DNA of 64,000 nt from Granulicella aggregans (GCF_025685565.1 NZ_JAGSYE010000004.1:1-64000), one strand, 5' to 3'; positions 31,484 through 40,972 are shown, counted from the first letter of the stretch. The notes: generated from the letters alone by a model not told the origin. Numbers and translations are program-made.

Positions 31484-32030
31484 ACGGGATGTTGCGGGCT
31501 GGGATCGAGAAGAATGACCCAGTCCGCCAGCCCAGCTTATAAGCGAAGGCCCATCTTCTTTGAGTCTCGGCCAGGTCTTGCTCATCGGGCGACTCGCGGG
31601 TGAAATTGGTGTCGCCGAAGGCTATGAATAGCCAGAAAAACGGAAACGCGGCATCGGACCATAGGTTCCACTGCTTGCCCGGCAGGCCGACCCAATCTCC
31701 CAAAAAGCAGATGAAACTTAGAGCGATCAGTAGCAGCGTAATCTTGTCGATCCACGGCGGTACGGTTTGGCGACCTATCCAACTCTCTCTCAGCTTGACG
31801 TTGGAAGACATTCGAAAAACGGTATAGCTGATCATCGGAATTTCTAGGAGGACTAGGATCGCCGAGGAGATTATCAGCACATTATTTGGGTTGTTGATTG
31901 TTCTGCGGAACAAACCTAAAGACACGATAACGGTCATCAGTAGATTGATCGTTGTGCGGAAGCGGGGCGGGTTCGCTCGGGATCTCCAGCGCTGCGGAGT
32001 GTTTTCGGCGGAAGTGATGGAGGCGAACAT
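31476..32030 (-). CDS. Small membrane protein of unknown function
   Basis: A 184-residue protein not recognised from any family. Four hydrophobic segments can be seen: INLLMTVIVSLGLF, VLIISSAILVLLEIPMISYT, KITLLLIALSFICFLGDWVG and AAFPFFWLFIAFGDTNF. The N-terminus is Arg-rich and the C-terminus is charged and soluble. Base composition is visibly AT-richer than its neighbours, suggesting later arrival. It converges with the RidA-like gene, with an eight-base overlap of coding ends. The start (ATG at 32030) is the only good choice. Confidence 0.65.
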   Translation of the reverse strand: MFASITSAENTPQRWRSRANPPRFRTTINLLMTVIVSLGLFRRTINNPNNVLIISSAILVLLEIPMISYTVFRMSSNVKLRESWIGRQTVPPWIDKITLLLIALSFICFLGDWVGLPGKQWNLWSDAAFPFFWLFIAFGDTNFTRESPDEQDLAETQRRWAFAYKLGWRTGSFFSIPARNIPSI

Positions 32031-32069
32031 GCGCCGATTGTAGCTGTAGATGGCTGAGAAACAAAGGCC

Positions 32070-32115
32070 AATGCGGGGGTCTCTCCACTTCGCTACGCTC
32101 CGGTCGAGATGACGG
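32070..32115 (+). repeat. Intergenic repeat family B, copy 3
   Basis: AATGCGGGGGTCTCTCCACT, then TCGCTACGCTCCGGTCGAGA and TGACGG, upstream of lptFG. Confidence 0.85.
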
Positions 32116-32187
32116 GGCAGTAGGGCGCGAATTGGCGGGTTGGGGAGATGCGGAATCGGGCCGCGCTACACTGAATCAGACCATCTG

Positions 32188-34653
32188 ATGCGCCTGCTGA
32201 CCCGGTATATCCTTCGCGAAGTTTCGTCCCATGCGGTGCTGGGCGGGGTGCTGTTCACGTTTGTGCTGTTCATGCAGCATCTCTCGGACATTCTGGGGCT
32301 GGCGGTGCGGAACTCGGCGAGCCTGGGCGATGTGTGCCGGATCATCCTGTACATGCTGCCGAATACGCTGACGGTGACGATCCCGATGGCGATCCTGGTG
32401 GGGATTCTGCTGGGTCTGAGCCGGCTGGCGGCCGATAGCGAGATTACGGCGATGCGCGCGAGCGGGATGGGCGTGCTGGGGTTCGTGCGGATCGTTTCGA
32501 TACTCGCCATTGCGGGCATGGCCGCGGGGCTGGTGAACTCGATCTGGCTGGCACCGAGATCGGCGGCGGCGCTGTTAGGGCTGGAGAGTTCGCTGAAGTC
32601 GAGCCAGGCTTCGTTCGAGGTACAGCCTCGGGTCTTCTACGAGGACCTGAAGAACTACGTGTTGTACGTGCAGGAAGTGAAGCCTGCGCTGGGCGGGGCT
32701 TCGATCTGGAAGCATGTGTTTCTCGCGGACTTGAGCGATCCGGAGTCGCCTCATATTACGACGGCGGACAAGGCCGTGGTGGTGAACGATCCTGGATCTG
32801 CAAACGCGCTTCCGGGTGGGGCGGACGGCGCAACAATCCGGCTGCATCTGCTGGATGGGACGCAGCACCAGGTCTCCGCGAGCAATCCTGGGCAGTACGA
32901 CATCTCGACGTTTACGACGACGGATATACCGCTGCAGACTGGGGTACAGAACGGCACAAGGGTGAGCCGTTCGGATACGCCGATCCATGCACTGAGCCTG
33001 GCGGAGGTCTACCAGCTGAGCCGGGTCGCGCCGAAGGATGCGAAGGATTTTTCTTCGAGGCCGTTTCTGATCGAGCTGAACTCGCGGTTCTCTTACCCGT
33101 TTGCCTGCATCGTGTTGATGCTGGTGGGTGTGCCGCTGGGGTTGTCCTCGAAGCGCAGCGGCCGGAGCACAGGGATCGTGCTGGCGATTGCGCTGGTGTT
33201 TGTGTACTACCTCACTTCGCTCGTGGGTGTGGCATTCGCGAAGTCGGGGAAGGTGTCGCCGTTTGTGGGGGTGTGGTCGGCGAATTTGATTTTTCTGGTT
33301 GCGGGCGTGCTGCTGCTGCAGCAGCTGTCGCGTGGCGGCATTGCGCTGAACATCTTTGCGTCCGTGGGGCAGTGGCTGGGACGGATGCTGGAGCGGATGA
33401 TGAGCCGCGATGAGGACGGGCCGGGGGCTGCGGAGCGGGTCACCATGGCGCAGAGGCTTGCGATCTTCCGCGCCACGTTGCATATACGGTTTCCGCTTTT
33501 GCTGGACGACTACGTGATGCGGGAGTTCGTGACGAACTTCTTCTTCGTTCTGTCGAGCTTCGCGGTGCTGTTCATTGTATTCACCTTCTTTGAGCTGATC
33601 GGCGACATCATCCGCAACCGGACCGCGCTGGTGACGGTGGGCGAGTATCTGGTGAATCTGATTCCGTACATCATCTCGGCGGTGACGCCGCTTTGCGCTC
33701 TCGTCGCGGTGCTGGTGACGTTTGGTGCCTTGAATCGCTCGTCGGAGCTGACGGCGATGAAGGCTACGGGGATCAGTCTGTATCGCGTGGTTGCTCCGGT
33801 GTTGGTGATCGCGGCGGTTCTGGCGGCTTCGCTGTTCGCCTTCGACGAGTACTACTTGCCGGGGGCGAACCGGCGGCAGGAAGCGCTGCGGGCGGTGATC
33901 AAGAACAAGCCGGCGCAGACGTTCCTGCGGCCAGACCGGAAGTGGATCTCGGGACAGACGGGATCTACTGCGGTTCCGGCTGTTACAACGACGGGGAAAT
34001 CTGGAAGGATCGTGCAGCCGGCAGCGGCTGGCGAGCCGGCGAGGATCTTTTACTATCAGTTCTTCGACAGCAACAAGGATGTCTTTGCGAACCTGACGGT
34101 GTTTGAGCTGGAGCCGGATACGTTTGTGCTGCGGCGGCGGATCTTTGCCTCGTCGGTGCGGTGGGACGGGCATAACTGGATCTTCGACCAGGGATGGCAG
34201 AGGACGTTTGCGGGCGAGACGGTGGGGACGTATGAGCCGTTCGCGGTGGCCGAGTTTCCTGAGATCAAGGAGCAGCCTTCGTACTTCAAGAAGGAAGATC
34301 TGCAGTCGCAGGAGATGTCGTTTGCGGAGCTGTCCGACTATATCGGCGACCTGAAGCAGAGCGGCTTCGACACGATGCGGTTGCGGGTGCAGTTGATGAA
34401 GAAGATCGCCTACCCCGTGGTGACGCTGGTGATGGCGATCCTGGCGGTGCCGTTTGCGCTGTCGATGGGCAAGCGCGGGTCGCTGGTGGGGATCTCGACG
34501 GCGATTGGGCTGGCGATCTCATACTGGGTGGTGGCGGGACTGTTTGAGGCGATGGGTAATGTGAATACGCTGCCGCCGGTGCTGGCGGCGTGGTCGCCGG
34601 ATGTCTTGTTCGGGATCGCTGGGGCGTATTTGCTGCTGCGGACGCCGACGTAG
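32188..34653 (+). CDS. LptF-LptG fusion, lipopolysaccharide export permease
   Basis: LptF and LptG are the two membrane halves of the LptB2FG transporter that extracts LPS from the inner membrane. This 821-residue protein contains both in one chain. Half 1 (residues 1-400) opens RLLTRYILREVSSHAVLGGV and closes YPFACIVLMLVGVPLGLSSK plus membrane helices; half 2 (437-821) opens LDDYVMREFVTNFFFVLSSF and closes YPVVTLVMAILAVPFALSMG. Each half has about six membrane segments and a periplasmic beta-jellyroll. The linker is short (SRDEDGPGAAERV). The ATG at 32188 begins at the family start. LptB is not nearby. Confidence 0.93.
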   Translation: MRLLTRYILREVSSHAVLGGVLFTFVLFMQHLSDILGLAVRNSASLGDVCRIILYMLPNTLTVTIPMAILVGILLGLSRLAADSEITAMRASGMGVLGFVRIVSILAIAGMAAGLVNSIWLAPRSAAALLGLESSLKSSQASFEVQPRVFYEDLKNYVLYVQEVKPALGGASIWKHVFLADLSDPESPHITTADKAVVVNDPGSANALPGGADGATIRLHLLDGTQHQVSASNPGQYDISTFTTTDIPLQTGVQNGTRVSRSDTPIHALSLAEVYQLSRVAPKDAKDFSSRPFLIELNSRFSYPFACIVLMLVGVPLGLSSKRSGRSTGIVLAIALVFVYYLTSLVGVAFAKSGKVSPFVGVWSANLIFLVAGVLLLQQLSRGGIALNIFASVGQWLGRMLERMMSRDEDGPGAAERVTMAQRLAIFRATLHIRFPLLLDDYVMREFVTNFFFVLSSFAVLFIVFTFFELIGDIIRNRTALVTVGEYLVNLIPYIISAVTPLCALVAVLVTFGALNRSSELTAMKATGISLYRVVAPVLVIAAVLAASLFAFDEYYLPGANRRQEALRAVIKNKPAQTFLRPDRKWISGQTGSTAVPAVTTTGKSGRIVQPAAAGEPARIFYYQFFDSNKDVFANLTVFELEPDTFVLRRRIFASSVRWDGHNWIFDQGWQRTFAGETVGTYEPFAVAEFPEIKEQPSYFKKEDLQSQEMSFAELSDYIGDLKQSGFDTMRLRVQLMKKIAYPVVTLVMAILAVPFALSMGKRGSLVGISTAIGLAISYWVVAGLFEAMGNVNTLPPVLAAWSPDVLFGIAGAYLLLRTPT

Positions 34654-34662
34654 AAGGGGAAT

Positions 34663-34702
34663 CCCACCCATCGCGGTGAAGCTGCGATGGATGGGGCACC
34701 CG
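34663..34702 (+). repeat. Intergenic repeat family A, copy 6
   Basis: CCCACCCATCGCGGTGAAGC then TGCGATGGATGGGGCACCCGG, nine bases after the lptFG stop. CCATCGC pairs with GCGATGG. Confidence 0.85.
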
Positions 34703-34770
34703 GAACCCGGACCTGACGCCGACACAGTTCACACAAAGTAGCGGCTGGAGACGGTAGGATAGAGGCATCT

Positions 34771-35460
34771 ATGAAGCTTGCTCTCGCAGTGTTCGCGCTC
34801 TCCTCCGCCGCCCTCGCTCAGACACCCGCTCCGGCAACTGCCGCGAAGCCTGTCACTCACCATGCCGCTACGACGGCGACTGCTAAAACGGCAGCTGCGG
34901 GGCCGCCGAAGGTGGTTGGCGTGCCGCATACGATGTACTCGCTGAAGTACATCGACACGAAGATTGGCACCGGGCCACTGGCTGAGCCGCGGAAGTACTA
35001 CACGGTGAACTACACGGGATACTTTCCCGATGGAACCAAGTTCGATTCTTCGCTGGACCGCAAGGAGCCGTTTACGTTCCCGTATGGCGCGCATCGCGTG
35101 ATTATCGGATGGGACACGGGATTTGAGGGAATGCACGTCGGTGGAAAGCGCCGGTTGTTCGTGCCGTATCAGCTTGCTTATGGGCCGTTGGGAAATCCGC
35201 CGCGGATGCCAGCGAAGGCGAATCTGATCTTTGATGTGGAGCTGATCAGCTTCTCGGATACTCCTCCTGTGCCGCCGACGCCTCCTGCACCGCCCGCTGC
35301 TCCGAAAGCACCGGCCAAGCCTGCGGATGCGCCTGCTGCGGCACCTGCTGGTGCCCCGGCAACGCCTCCGCCAGCTAGCGCGCCAGCGACCGCTCCACCG
35401 GCGGACAAGCCTGCGACTCCGCCTGCTCCGGATAAGCCGGCTACACCGCCTTCGAAGTAA
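34771..35460 (+). CDS. Exported FKBP-type peptidyl-prolyl isomerase with Pro/Ala tail
   Basis: Catalyses cis-trans isomerisation of Xaa-Pro bonds. The 229-residue product has a signal peptide (KLALAVFALSSAALAQ), an FKBP domain at residues 60-155 (KYYTVNYTGYFPDGTKFDSS, FPYGAHRVIIGWDTGFEGMH, LFVPYQLAYGPLG), and a 70-residue tail of Pro, Ala and Lys. The tail probably spans or binds the cell wall, but that is inference. The conserved FKBP catalytic aromatic and Asp residues are present. It precedes the ABC exporter by 79 bases. Confidence 0.92.
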   Translation: MKLALAVFALSSAALAQTPAPATAAKPVTHHAATTATAKTAAAGPPKVVGVPHTMYSLKYIDTKIGTGPLAEPRKYYTVNYTGYFPDGTKFDSSLDRKEPFTFPYGAHRVIIGWDTGFEGMHVGGKRRLFVPYQLAYGPLGNPPRMPAKANLIFDVELISFSDTPPVPPTPPAPPAAPKAPAKPADAPAAAPAGAPATPPPASAPATAPPADKPATPPAPDKPATPPSK

Positions 35461-35539
35461 GGTGGACTCAGAAACATGGGCGGCTGAGAATCTTCAGCCG
35501 CCTTTGCCGTCTCTAACGTAAGGAGATTCCGACAGAAAT

Positions 35540-37288
35540 ATGTTCAAGAGACTCGCGCCGTTAGCACCCTATCTGAAGCGTTACTGGCCGAGTCTTGCCC
35601 TGGGCGGTGTGTCGACGGTCTTCTATAACGTGGTCAAGGTGCTGATCCCGCTGGTGATTGGGCACGCGATCGACGATATGCACTCCGGCATCACCGAGCA
35701 AAAGGTGATGTATCACGCGCTCCGGCTGGTGGGGCTGGCGGTGCTTTCAGGGTTGTTTCTCTACCTGACCCGGCAGGTGGTGATCGGGGTCTCGCGCAAG
35801 ATCGAGTTCGATCTGCGGAACGATATGTTCGCGAATCTGGAGCGTCAGTCGGCTAGCTACTACCAGACGCATCGGACGGGCGACATTATGGCCCGAACGA
35901 CCAACGATCTGAACGCGGTGCGGCAACTGCTGGGCCCGGCGATCATGTACAGCGCGAACACAATTGTGTTCACGGCGGCGGCGCTGCCGTTCATGTACAG
36001 GATCAGCCCGAAGCTGACGTTCTTTGCGTTCGTGCCGCTGCCCTTGGCTTCAGTGCTGGTGCAGTACTTCGGCAACCGGATTCATACGCGGTTCGAGCGG
36101 ATCCAGGCGATGTTCTCGGACATCTCGGCGAAGGCGCAGGAGAACTTTTCCGGAGCGCGGCTGGTCCGGGCGTTCGCGCAGGAGGATGCGGAGATCGCGT
36201 CGTTCGAGAAGGCGAATCAGGAGTACATCCGGCGGAGCCTGCTGCTGGTAAGGCTGATGGCGATGCTTTGGCCGACGCTGGAGTTTGTGCTCGGGCTGTC
36301 GCTGATGATTACGCTGCTGGTGGGTGGGCACGAGGTGGTGTCGCACTTCATCTCGGTGGGCGAGTTTACCTCGTTCAACGTGTACATGGTGCAGTTGACG
36401 TGGCCGATGATCGCGGTGGGCTGGGTGGTGAATCTCTTTCAGCGTGGCACGGCTTCGGTGGTGCGTATCGACGAGCTGTTGAAGGAGGTGCCGACGATTC
36501 GTGACGCGGAGGGCGCGGCGCACACGGCGGAGGAGATCGAAGGCGCAATCAGCTTTCGCAATCTGAACTTCGCTTACAACGAGGGCGCGCCGGTGCTGTC
36601 GGATATCGATCTGGAGATTCCGGCGGGGTCGAGCCTGGCCATTGTGGGGCCAACCGGGTCGGGCAAGACGACGCTGGTGAACCTGATTCCGCGGCTCTAC
36701 GACGCACCGATGGGGAGTGTGCTGATCGATGGGCGGTCGATCCGGGAGTACCGGCTTGAGGACCTGCGCCGAAGCGTTGGATTTGTGCCTCAGGAGACGT
36801 TTCTATTCTCGGATACGATCCGGGAGAACGTGGCGTTTGGCGTTGCGAGCGCGACCGATGCGGAGGTGGAAGCGGCGGCTTCGACGGCACATATCAAGAC
36901 GGAGATCCTGGAGTTTCCCAAGGGCTTCGCGACCATGGTGGGCGAGCGTGGGGTGACGCTCTCCGGAGGGCAGAAGCAAAGGACGGCGATTGCGCGTGCG
37001 GTGCTTCGCGATCCAAAGATTCTGGTGCTGGACGATGCTCTGGCCAGCGTCGATACCTACACGGAGGAGCAGATCCTTGGCGGGCTTCGCGAGGTGATGC
37101 AGGGAAGAACGACGATTCTCATTGCGCACCGGGTGTCGACGGCGAGGAACGCGGACAGGATTGCGGTGCTGGTCGAGGGACGGATTGTGGAGCTTGGCAC
37201 CCACGAAGAGTTGATTGGAGAGGGTGGGTATTACAGCGGGCTTTATGAGAAGCAGCAGTTGGAAGAAGAGATTGCTGTGACGAGCTAG
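35540..37288 (+). CDS. ABC exporter half-transporter (MsbA/multidrug type)
   Basis: The 582-residue product has a six-helix membrane domain (residues 1-310) and an ATPase domain: Walker A GPTGSGKTT (370-378), Q-loop FVPQETFLFSDTI, signature LSGGQKQRTAIARAV and Walker B ILVLDD. The residue after the Walker B Asp is Asp499 instead of the usual catalytic Glu, a change typical of the degenerate site in heterodimeric exporters. No partner half-transporter is adjacent. LPS, lipid or drug substrates are all possible; the position after lptFG fits lipid export. Confidence 0.9.
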   Translation: MFKRLAPLAPYLKRYWPSLALGGVSTVFYNVVKVLIPLVIGHAIDDMHSGITEQKVMYHALRLVGLAVLSGLFLYLTRQVVIGVSRKIEFDLRNDMFANLERQSASYYQTHRTGDIMARTTNDLNAVRQLLGPAIMYSANTIVFTAAALPFMYRISPKLTFFAFVPLPLASVLVQYFGNRIHTRFERIQAMFSDISAKAQENFSGARLVRAFAQEDAEIASFEKANQEYIRRSLLLVRLMAMLWPTLEFVLGLSLMITLLVGGHEVVSHFISVGEFTSFNVYMVQLTWPMIAVGWVVNLFQRGTASVVRIDELLKEVPTIRDAEGAAHTAEEIEGAISFRNLNFAYNEGAPVLSDIDLEIPAGSSLAIVGPTGSGKTTLVNLIPRLYDAPMGSVLIDGRSIREYRLEDLRRSVGFVPQETFLFSDTIRENVAFGVASATDAEVEAAASTAHIKTEILEFPKGFATMVGERGVTLSGGQKQRTAIARAVLRDPKILVLDDALASVDTYTEEQILGGLREVMQGRTTILIAHRVSTARNADRIAVLVEGRIVELGTHEELIGEGGYYSGLYEKQQLEEEIAVTS

Positions 37289-37312
37289 GGTTGTAGTACG
37301 AAGACAAAGGCG

Positions 37313-37358
37313 AAATTCGGGGGTCTCTCCACTGCGCTTCGCTCCGGTCGAGATGACG
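37313..37358 (+). repeat. Intergenic repeat family B, copy 4
   Basis: AAATTCGGGGGTCTCTCCAC, then TGCGCTTCGCTCCGGTCGAG and ATGACG, between the ABC exporter and fliS (convergent genes). Confidence 0.85.
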
Positions 37359-37390
37359 ATTCTTTGAGGATGCGGAATCAGAGTTGAGAG

Positions 37391-37867
37391 TTATGCGCTC
37401 CAGCTTGAGCGTTTCGCTTCGCCAGTGGGCATCTCGAGGCGAGATGTATTGGGGACGAAGGTCTCTTCCTGGGTGCGGAGTTCGCGGGGGAGGACTCTTC
37501 CCGCGACGGGGTCCTTTGCGGCTACGGCCCAGGCTTCGCGGACGTTGCGGACACAGGCGATGACCTCCAAAAGCTGTTCTTTCGAGGAGTTGTGCGAGGC
37601 CTCGAGCGTCATGGTGAACATGGCCGCATAGAAGTCCGAGAGCACAGCCGCTTGGGTTGGGCCGACGTCTGGCCGCAGTCGGGCCTGGAGGTACATGAAG
37701 ACATCGATGGCCTTCTTGACGGCCATCCTGCGGCCCTGAGTGTCTTCCTCTTCGACACATTGAACCGCGCGATGGAGAAATCGGATCGCGCCGTCGTAGA
37801 GGGCGAGGACGAGTTCAACGCCGGTGGCTCCCGCAAGTGCCTTTTCCCGATAGCTGCTGCTGTCCAT
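37391..37867 (-). CDS. fliS: Flagellar export chaperone FliS
   Basis: FliS binds the C-terminus of flagellin and keeps it unfolded for export. The 158-residue product opens with the family signature YREKALAGATGVELVLALYD then GAIRFLHRAV, and continues with the four-helix bundle including VFMYLQARLRPDV. It is about 25 residues longer than B. subtilis FliS, with an unmatched C-terminal tail from about residue 125. It is last in the fliC-fliD-fliS row, eight bases after fliD. Confidence 0.9.
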   Translation of the reverse strand: MDSSSYREKALAGATGVELVLALYDGAIRFLHRAVQCVEEEDTQGRRMAVKKAIDVFMYLQARLRPDVGPTQAAVLSDFYAAMFTMTLEASHNSSKEQLLEVIACVRNVREAWAVAAKDPVAGRVLPRELRTQEETFVPNTSRLEMPTGEAKRSSWSA

Positions 37868-37875
37868 GGACTTCC

Positions 37876-39237
37876 TTAGCTGTTCGTGTACTCGTTGTAG
37901 CCGCTGATGGCGCTATAGATCTGGTTGATTTCGCTCAGTTGCTCCGGGATGGCCTGGAGCTCCTGGTCTGCGGTGGTGAGTTCGGCGGTAAGGGTCGTCT
38001 GCTGCTGTGCGATGAGGGCATCCTGCGCGGTGATACTGGCGTTAAGACTGGTCTCCTCGGTCGAGTTCTGTTGCTGCGCGAGGGAGACTGCACCGTTGAC
38101 CGAGGTGTTCCCAAGGTTGCTGAGCGTCGTGCTGAACGTCTGGCCGAAGCTACCGGAGTTTTGAAAGTAGCCGACGATGTCGGAGAAGTTGGCGTTAAGC
38201 GCGTTGTCGAGTGTGCTGGTGTCGAGGGTGAGCGTGCCGTCCGTGTTGGATGTAATGCCAAGCTGCGAGAGGCTGTTGATACTTCCGCTGGCTGAGCCCC
38301 CGAAGATGGCTGACTGGAGCTGGGTCTGAATGAGAGAGAGCGTAGGGCTGCCATAGAGCGGCTCGGGGTTGCCCGAAGAGTCGTTTTTTTCCTGGCCGGA
38401 GATGTCTGCGATGACGGCGTTGTACGCCTTGACGAGCGAGCTGACCGCGGATTCGATGTCGGTGTTGTCGTTGGTGACCTGGATCTGGACGGTGGTGCCA
38501 GGAGAGGACGAGAGGAGTTGAAAGGTGACTCCGGGAATAGCGCCGGTGACGGTATTGGATGCACTGGATACGGCGAGGCCATCCACGGTGAGGGCGGCGT
38601 TAGCCCCTGCCTGTGCGGTGTGGAAGGCGATGGCCGTACTGGTGGTGGAATCGGTGAGCGAGCTCGAGACGGTGATGGCGCCCGCCGCGCCGCTGGTGTT
38701 GCTGGTGATGGAGAGGCGCGATCCGTTGGCGTCCGTGACAATGCTGGCGGTGACGCCGACGGCGGCGTTGTTGATCGCTGTGGCGAAGGTCTGGAGGGTG
38801 TCGCTGGTACCGCTGACGACGCTGATCTGATGGCCGTTGATGGTGAGACTGCCGCTGAGGGTGTCGCTGGCGGTGGCGATAGAGTCCGAGTAGTTCGATG
38901 CCGTGGTGGCGAGCGAGGTGACGACGACGCTGTGGCTGCCGGCGACGGCGGTGGTGTCGGCACTGGTGAGGGTGAGGACATTGGTGTTGGAGCTTGAGCC
39001 CTGCTTCTCCGCGAGGACCCCATCGAAGGAGGTGAGTGACGAGAGGGCGGTGCTGAGCGTGGAGAGGTCCGTGCCGAGCGTGCTGAAGACGGTGTCCTGC
39101 GCCTGCAGGGCGGCGAGTTGTGTCTTCCAGGGTGTCTCGATGGCCTGCTGCGTGGCGAGGATCGCGGTGACGGTGGTGGCGACGTCGAAGCCCGCGCCGC
39201 TGGTGGCCGAGCCAAAGTTCAATCCGACAGTTCCCAT
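37876..39237 (-). CDS. fliD: Flagellar hook-associated protein 2 (filament cap) FliD
   Basis: FliD caps the growing filament and folds flagellin subunits. The 453-residue product has the N-terminal FliD domain GLNFGSATSGAGFDVATTVT then TILATQQAIETPW-like helix and ALQAQDTVFSTLGTDLSTLS, a Ser/Thr-rich beta middle, and the C-terminal coiled coil TSLNASITAQDALIAQQQTT then ELQAIPEQLSEINQIYSAIS. Length is typical. It lies 199 bases downstream of fliC on the same strand. Confidence 0.93.
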   Translation of the reverse strand: MGTVGLNFGSATSGAGFDVATTVTAILATQQAIETPWKTQLAALQAQDTVFSTLGTDLSTLSTALSSLTSFDGVLAEKQGSSSNTNVLTLTSADTTAVAGSHSVVVTSLATTASNYSDSIATASDTLSGSLTINGHQISVVSGTSDTLQTFATAINNAAVGVTASIVTDANGSRLSITSNTSGAAGAITVSSSLTDSTTSTAIAFHTAQAGANAALTVDGLAVSSASNTVTGAIPGVTFQLLSSSPGTTVQIQVTNDNTDIESAVSSLVKAYNAVIADISGQEKNDSSGNPEPLYGSPTLSLIQTQLQSAIFGGSASGSINSLSQLGITSNTDGTLTLDTSTLDNALNANFSDIVGYFQNSGSFGQTFSTTLSNLGNTSVNGAVSLAQQQNSTEETSLNASITAQDALIAQQQTTLTAELTTADQELQAIPEQLSEINQIYSAISGYNEYTNS

Positions 39238-39436
39238 GATGGGCGCTCCGTGTGTATCTCTGTCCGTCGTGCGCGGTCGTCGTGTGACCGGCGGCGGTGA
39301 CGGGGCTGTAAGAACTTACCTTTTCAGAGCAGTTCGGCTGCCACTGTGCGGCGCAAATAGTGAGAAGCGGTTGAGGTGCTAACGGAAAAATGCGGGTAAG
39401 ACCCATGAGGCCTTACCCGCCGTAGAGTGTGGCGGT

Positions 39437-40972
39437 TTATTGCAGCAGCTTGAGGATCTCCTGCTGCACGGTGTTGGCCTGGGCGAGAGCGCTGATGCCC
39501 GTCTGGCTCAGAACCTCGTACTTTGCGAGGTCGCTGGTTGCCTGGCCGTAGTTGGTCGCCTGAATTGCGTTCGAGGCGGAGGTGAGATTGACGTTTGCCG
39601 TGTTCGCAACGCCAGCCGCGGCGTTGAGCTGGTTGATGTTGGCACCGAGAATACCGCGCTGGTACGCGACGTCTGCAATGGCAGAGGTTAGGCTGGTCAG
39701 CACTGCCGAAGCATTGCTGGCGGTCAGGGTGTTGATGCTCTGGTCAGTGAAGTTGACCCCGGCACCAGGCGTGGCCTTGGTGGTCTGGGTCAGGGCGCTT
39801 CCGGTGAAGTTGAGGGTTGAGCCCGTACCTGCAGGCCCATAGATGCTGAGCGTGCCAGTGGTAGAGCTGTAGGATGCGACGATGTTGGCATTCTGAAAGG
39901 TTGTGTTGGCGTTGATCTGCGCGGCCAACTGACTACCGGTCGTGCCTGCGTTCACGGTGATGGAGGTCTGGGCGCCGGTACCTACGCCGATGGTGAGCGT
40001 TCCCGCAACCGTGGTGGGCAAGGTAGACAGAACGATGCTCTCCAGCGAACGGCCATCGACCGCAGCCGTGCCGGAAGCGGCAACCGGAGCCGTGTCCGTA
40101 ACGCCGGCAGCGGTGGTCGACGTCAAGTTGCTGGTAAAGGTTACCGAACCGCCGATGCCGCTGACGGGCCCCTTGATGGTAATCACGCCTGTTCCAGTGT
40201 TGACGGTTGCGGTGATCCCCTGCGAAGAGAACGTCGTATTGGCGTTGAAGGCTGCGGTGAACTGGCTGGCGGTAAGGCCAGTCACGGAGAAGTTGTTCGC
40301 GGTGCCGCCAGACAAGGAAACAGCGATGGTGCCGCTGATCAGGTCGGTTGCATTGGTTGGGGTAATGGTGCCAGTCGATTGCACGCTGGCGGCGGAGGTG
40401 CTGCCGGCTGCTGCGACCGTCACGGCTCCGGTGGAGACTCCGCCGGTGGACGGACTCTGACCTACGCTGGCCGTTGTGAGGATGCCTACCGTGTCGTTGT
40501 ACGTATTGGCACCAGTGGCTGAACCATCGGATACGAAAAGGTTCGTGGTGTTAGCAGTAAAGACCTGGTTGCCGGAGAAGTTCGTCGACGAGCCGATTGC
40601 ACCGATCTCAGAGAGGATGGTCTGATACTCCTGGTTAGCGGAACTGACCTGCTGAGAGTTGAGGGTGGAGTTTGCGGACTCTGTCGCCAAAGTTACAGCG
40701 CGGGTGAGGAGGCTGGTGACCTGGGCCAAAGCTCCGTCTGCGGTCTGCAGAAGTCCGGTACCGTTGGTGGCGTTCTGGGCGGACTGTTGCAGGGCGGCTT
40801 CGTTGGCCTGCAAGCCGTTAACGACTGAAAGGCCGGCCGCGTCGTCCGCGCCGCTGTTGATCCGTGAACCGGAAGAGAGCTGTTGCAGGACCGTCTGCAG
40901 ACTCGCCTGAGTCTGGTTCAGATAATTCTGCGCGTATAGTGCCGAGATATTGTTGAGGACACTCAAGGACAT
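39437..40972 (-). CDS. fliC: Flagellin with two tandem insert domains
   Basis: The 511-residue filament protein has the conserved N-terminal D0/D1 (SLSVLNNISALYAQNYLNQT, QQLSSGSRINSGADDAAGLS) and C-terminal D1/D0 (AIADVAYQRGILGANINQLN, ending SALAQANTVQQEILKLLQ). Between about residues 185 and 405 are two Thr/Gly/Ser-rich repeats that align to each other around NANTTF and a following TGxxxIxGP motif, resembling flagellin_IN (hook-IN) domains. They would form the outer filament surface. AGGAGCGG precedes the ATG. No sigma-28 or sigma-54 promoter was recognised in the divergent region. Confidence 0.95.
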   Translation of the reverse strand: MSLSVLNNISALYAQNYLNQTQASLQTVLQQLSSGSRINSGADDAAGLSVVNGLQANEAALQQSAQNATNGTGLLQTADGALAQVTSLLTRAVTLATESANSTLNSQQVSSANQEYQTILSEIGAIGSSTNFSGNQVFTANTTNLFVSDGSATGANTYNDTVGILTTASVGQSPSTGGVSTGAVTVAAAGSTSAASVQSTGTITPTNATDLISGTIAVSLSGGTANNFSVTGLTASQFTAAFNANTTFSSQGITATVNTGTGVITIKGPVSGIGGSVTFTSNLTSTTAAGVTDTAPVAASGTAAVDGRSLESIVLSTLPTTVAGTLTIGVGTGAQTSITVNAGTTGSQLAAQINANTTFQNANIVASYSSTTGTLSIYGPAGTGSTLNFTGSALTQTTKATPGAGVNFTDQSINTLTASNASAVLTSLTSAIADVAYQRGILGANINQLNAAAGVANTANVNLTSASNAIQATNYGQATSDLAKYEVLSQTGISALAQANTVQQEILKLLQ

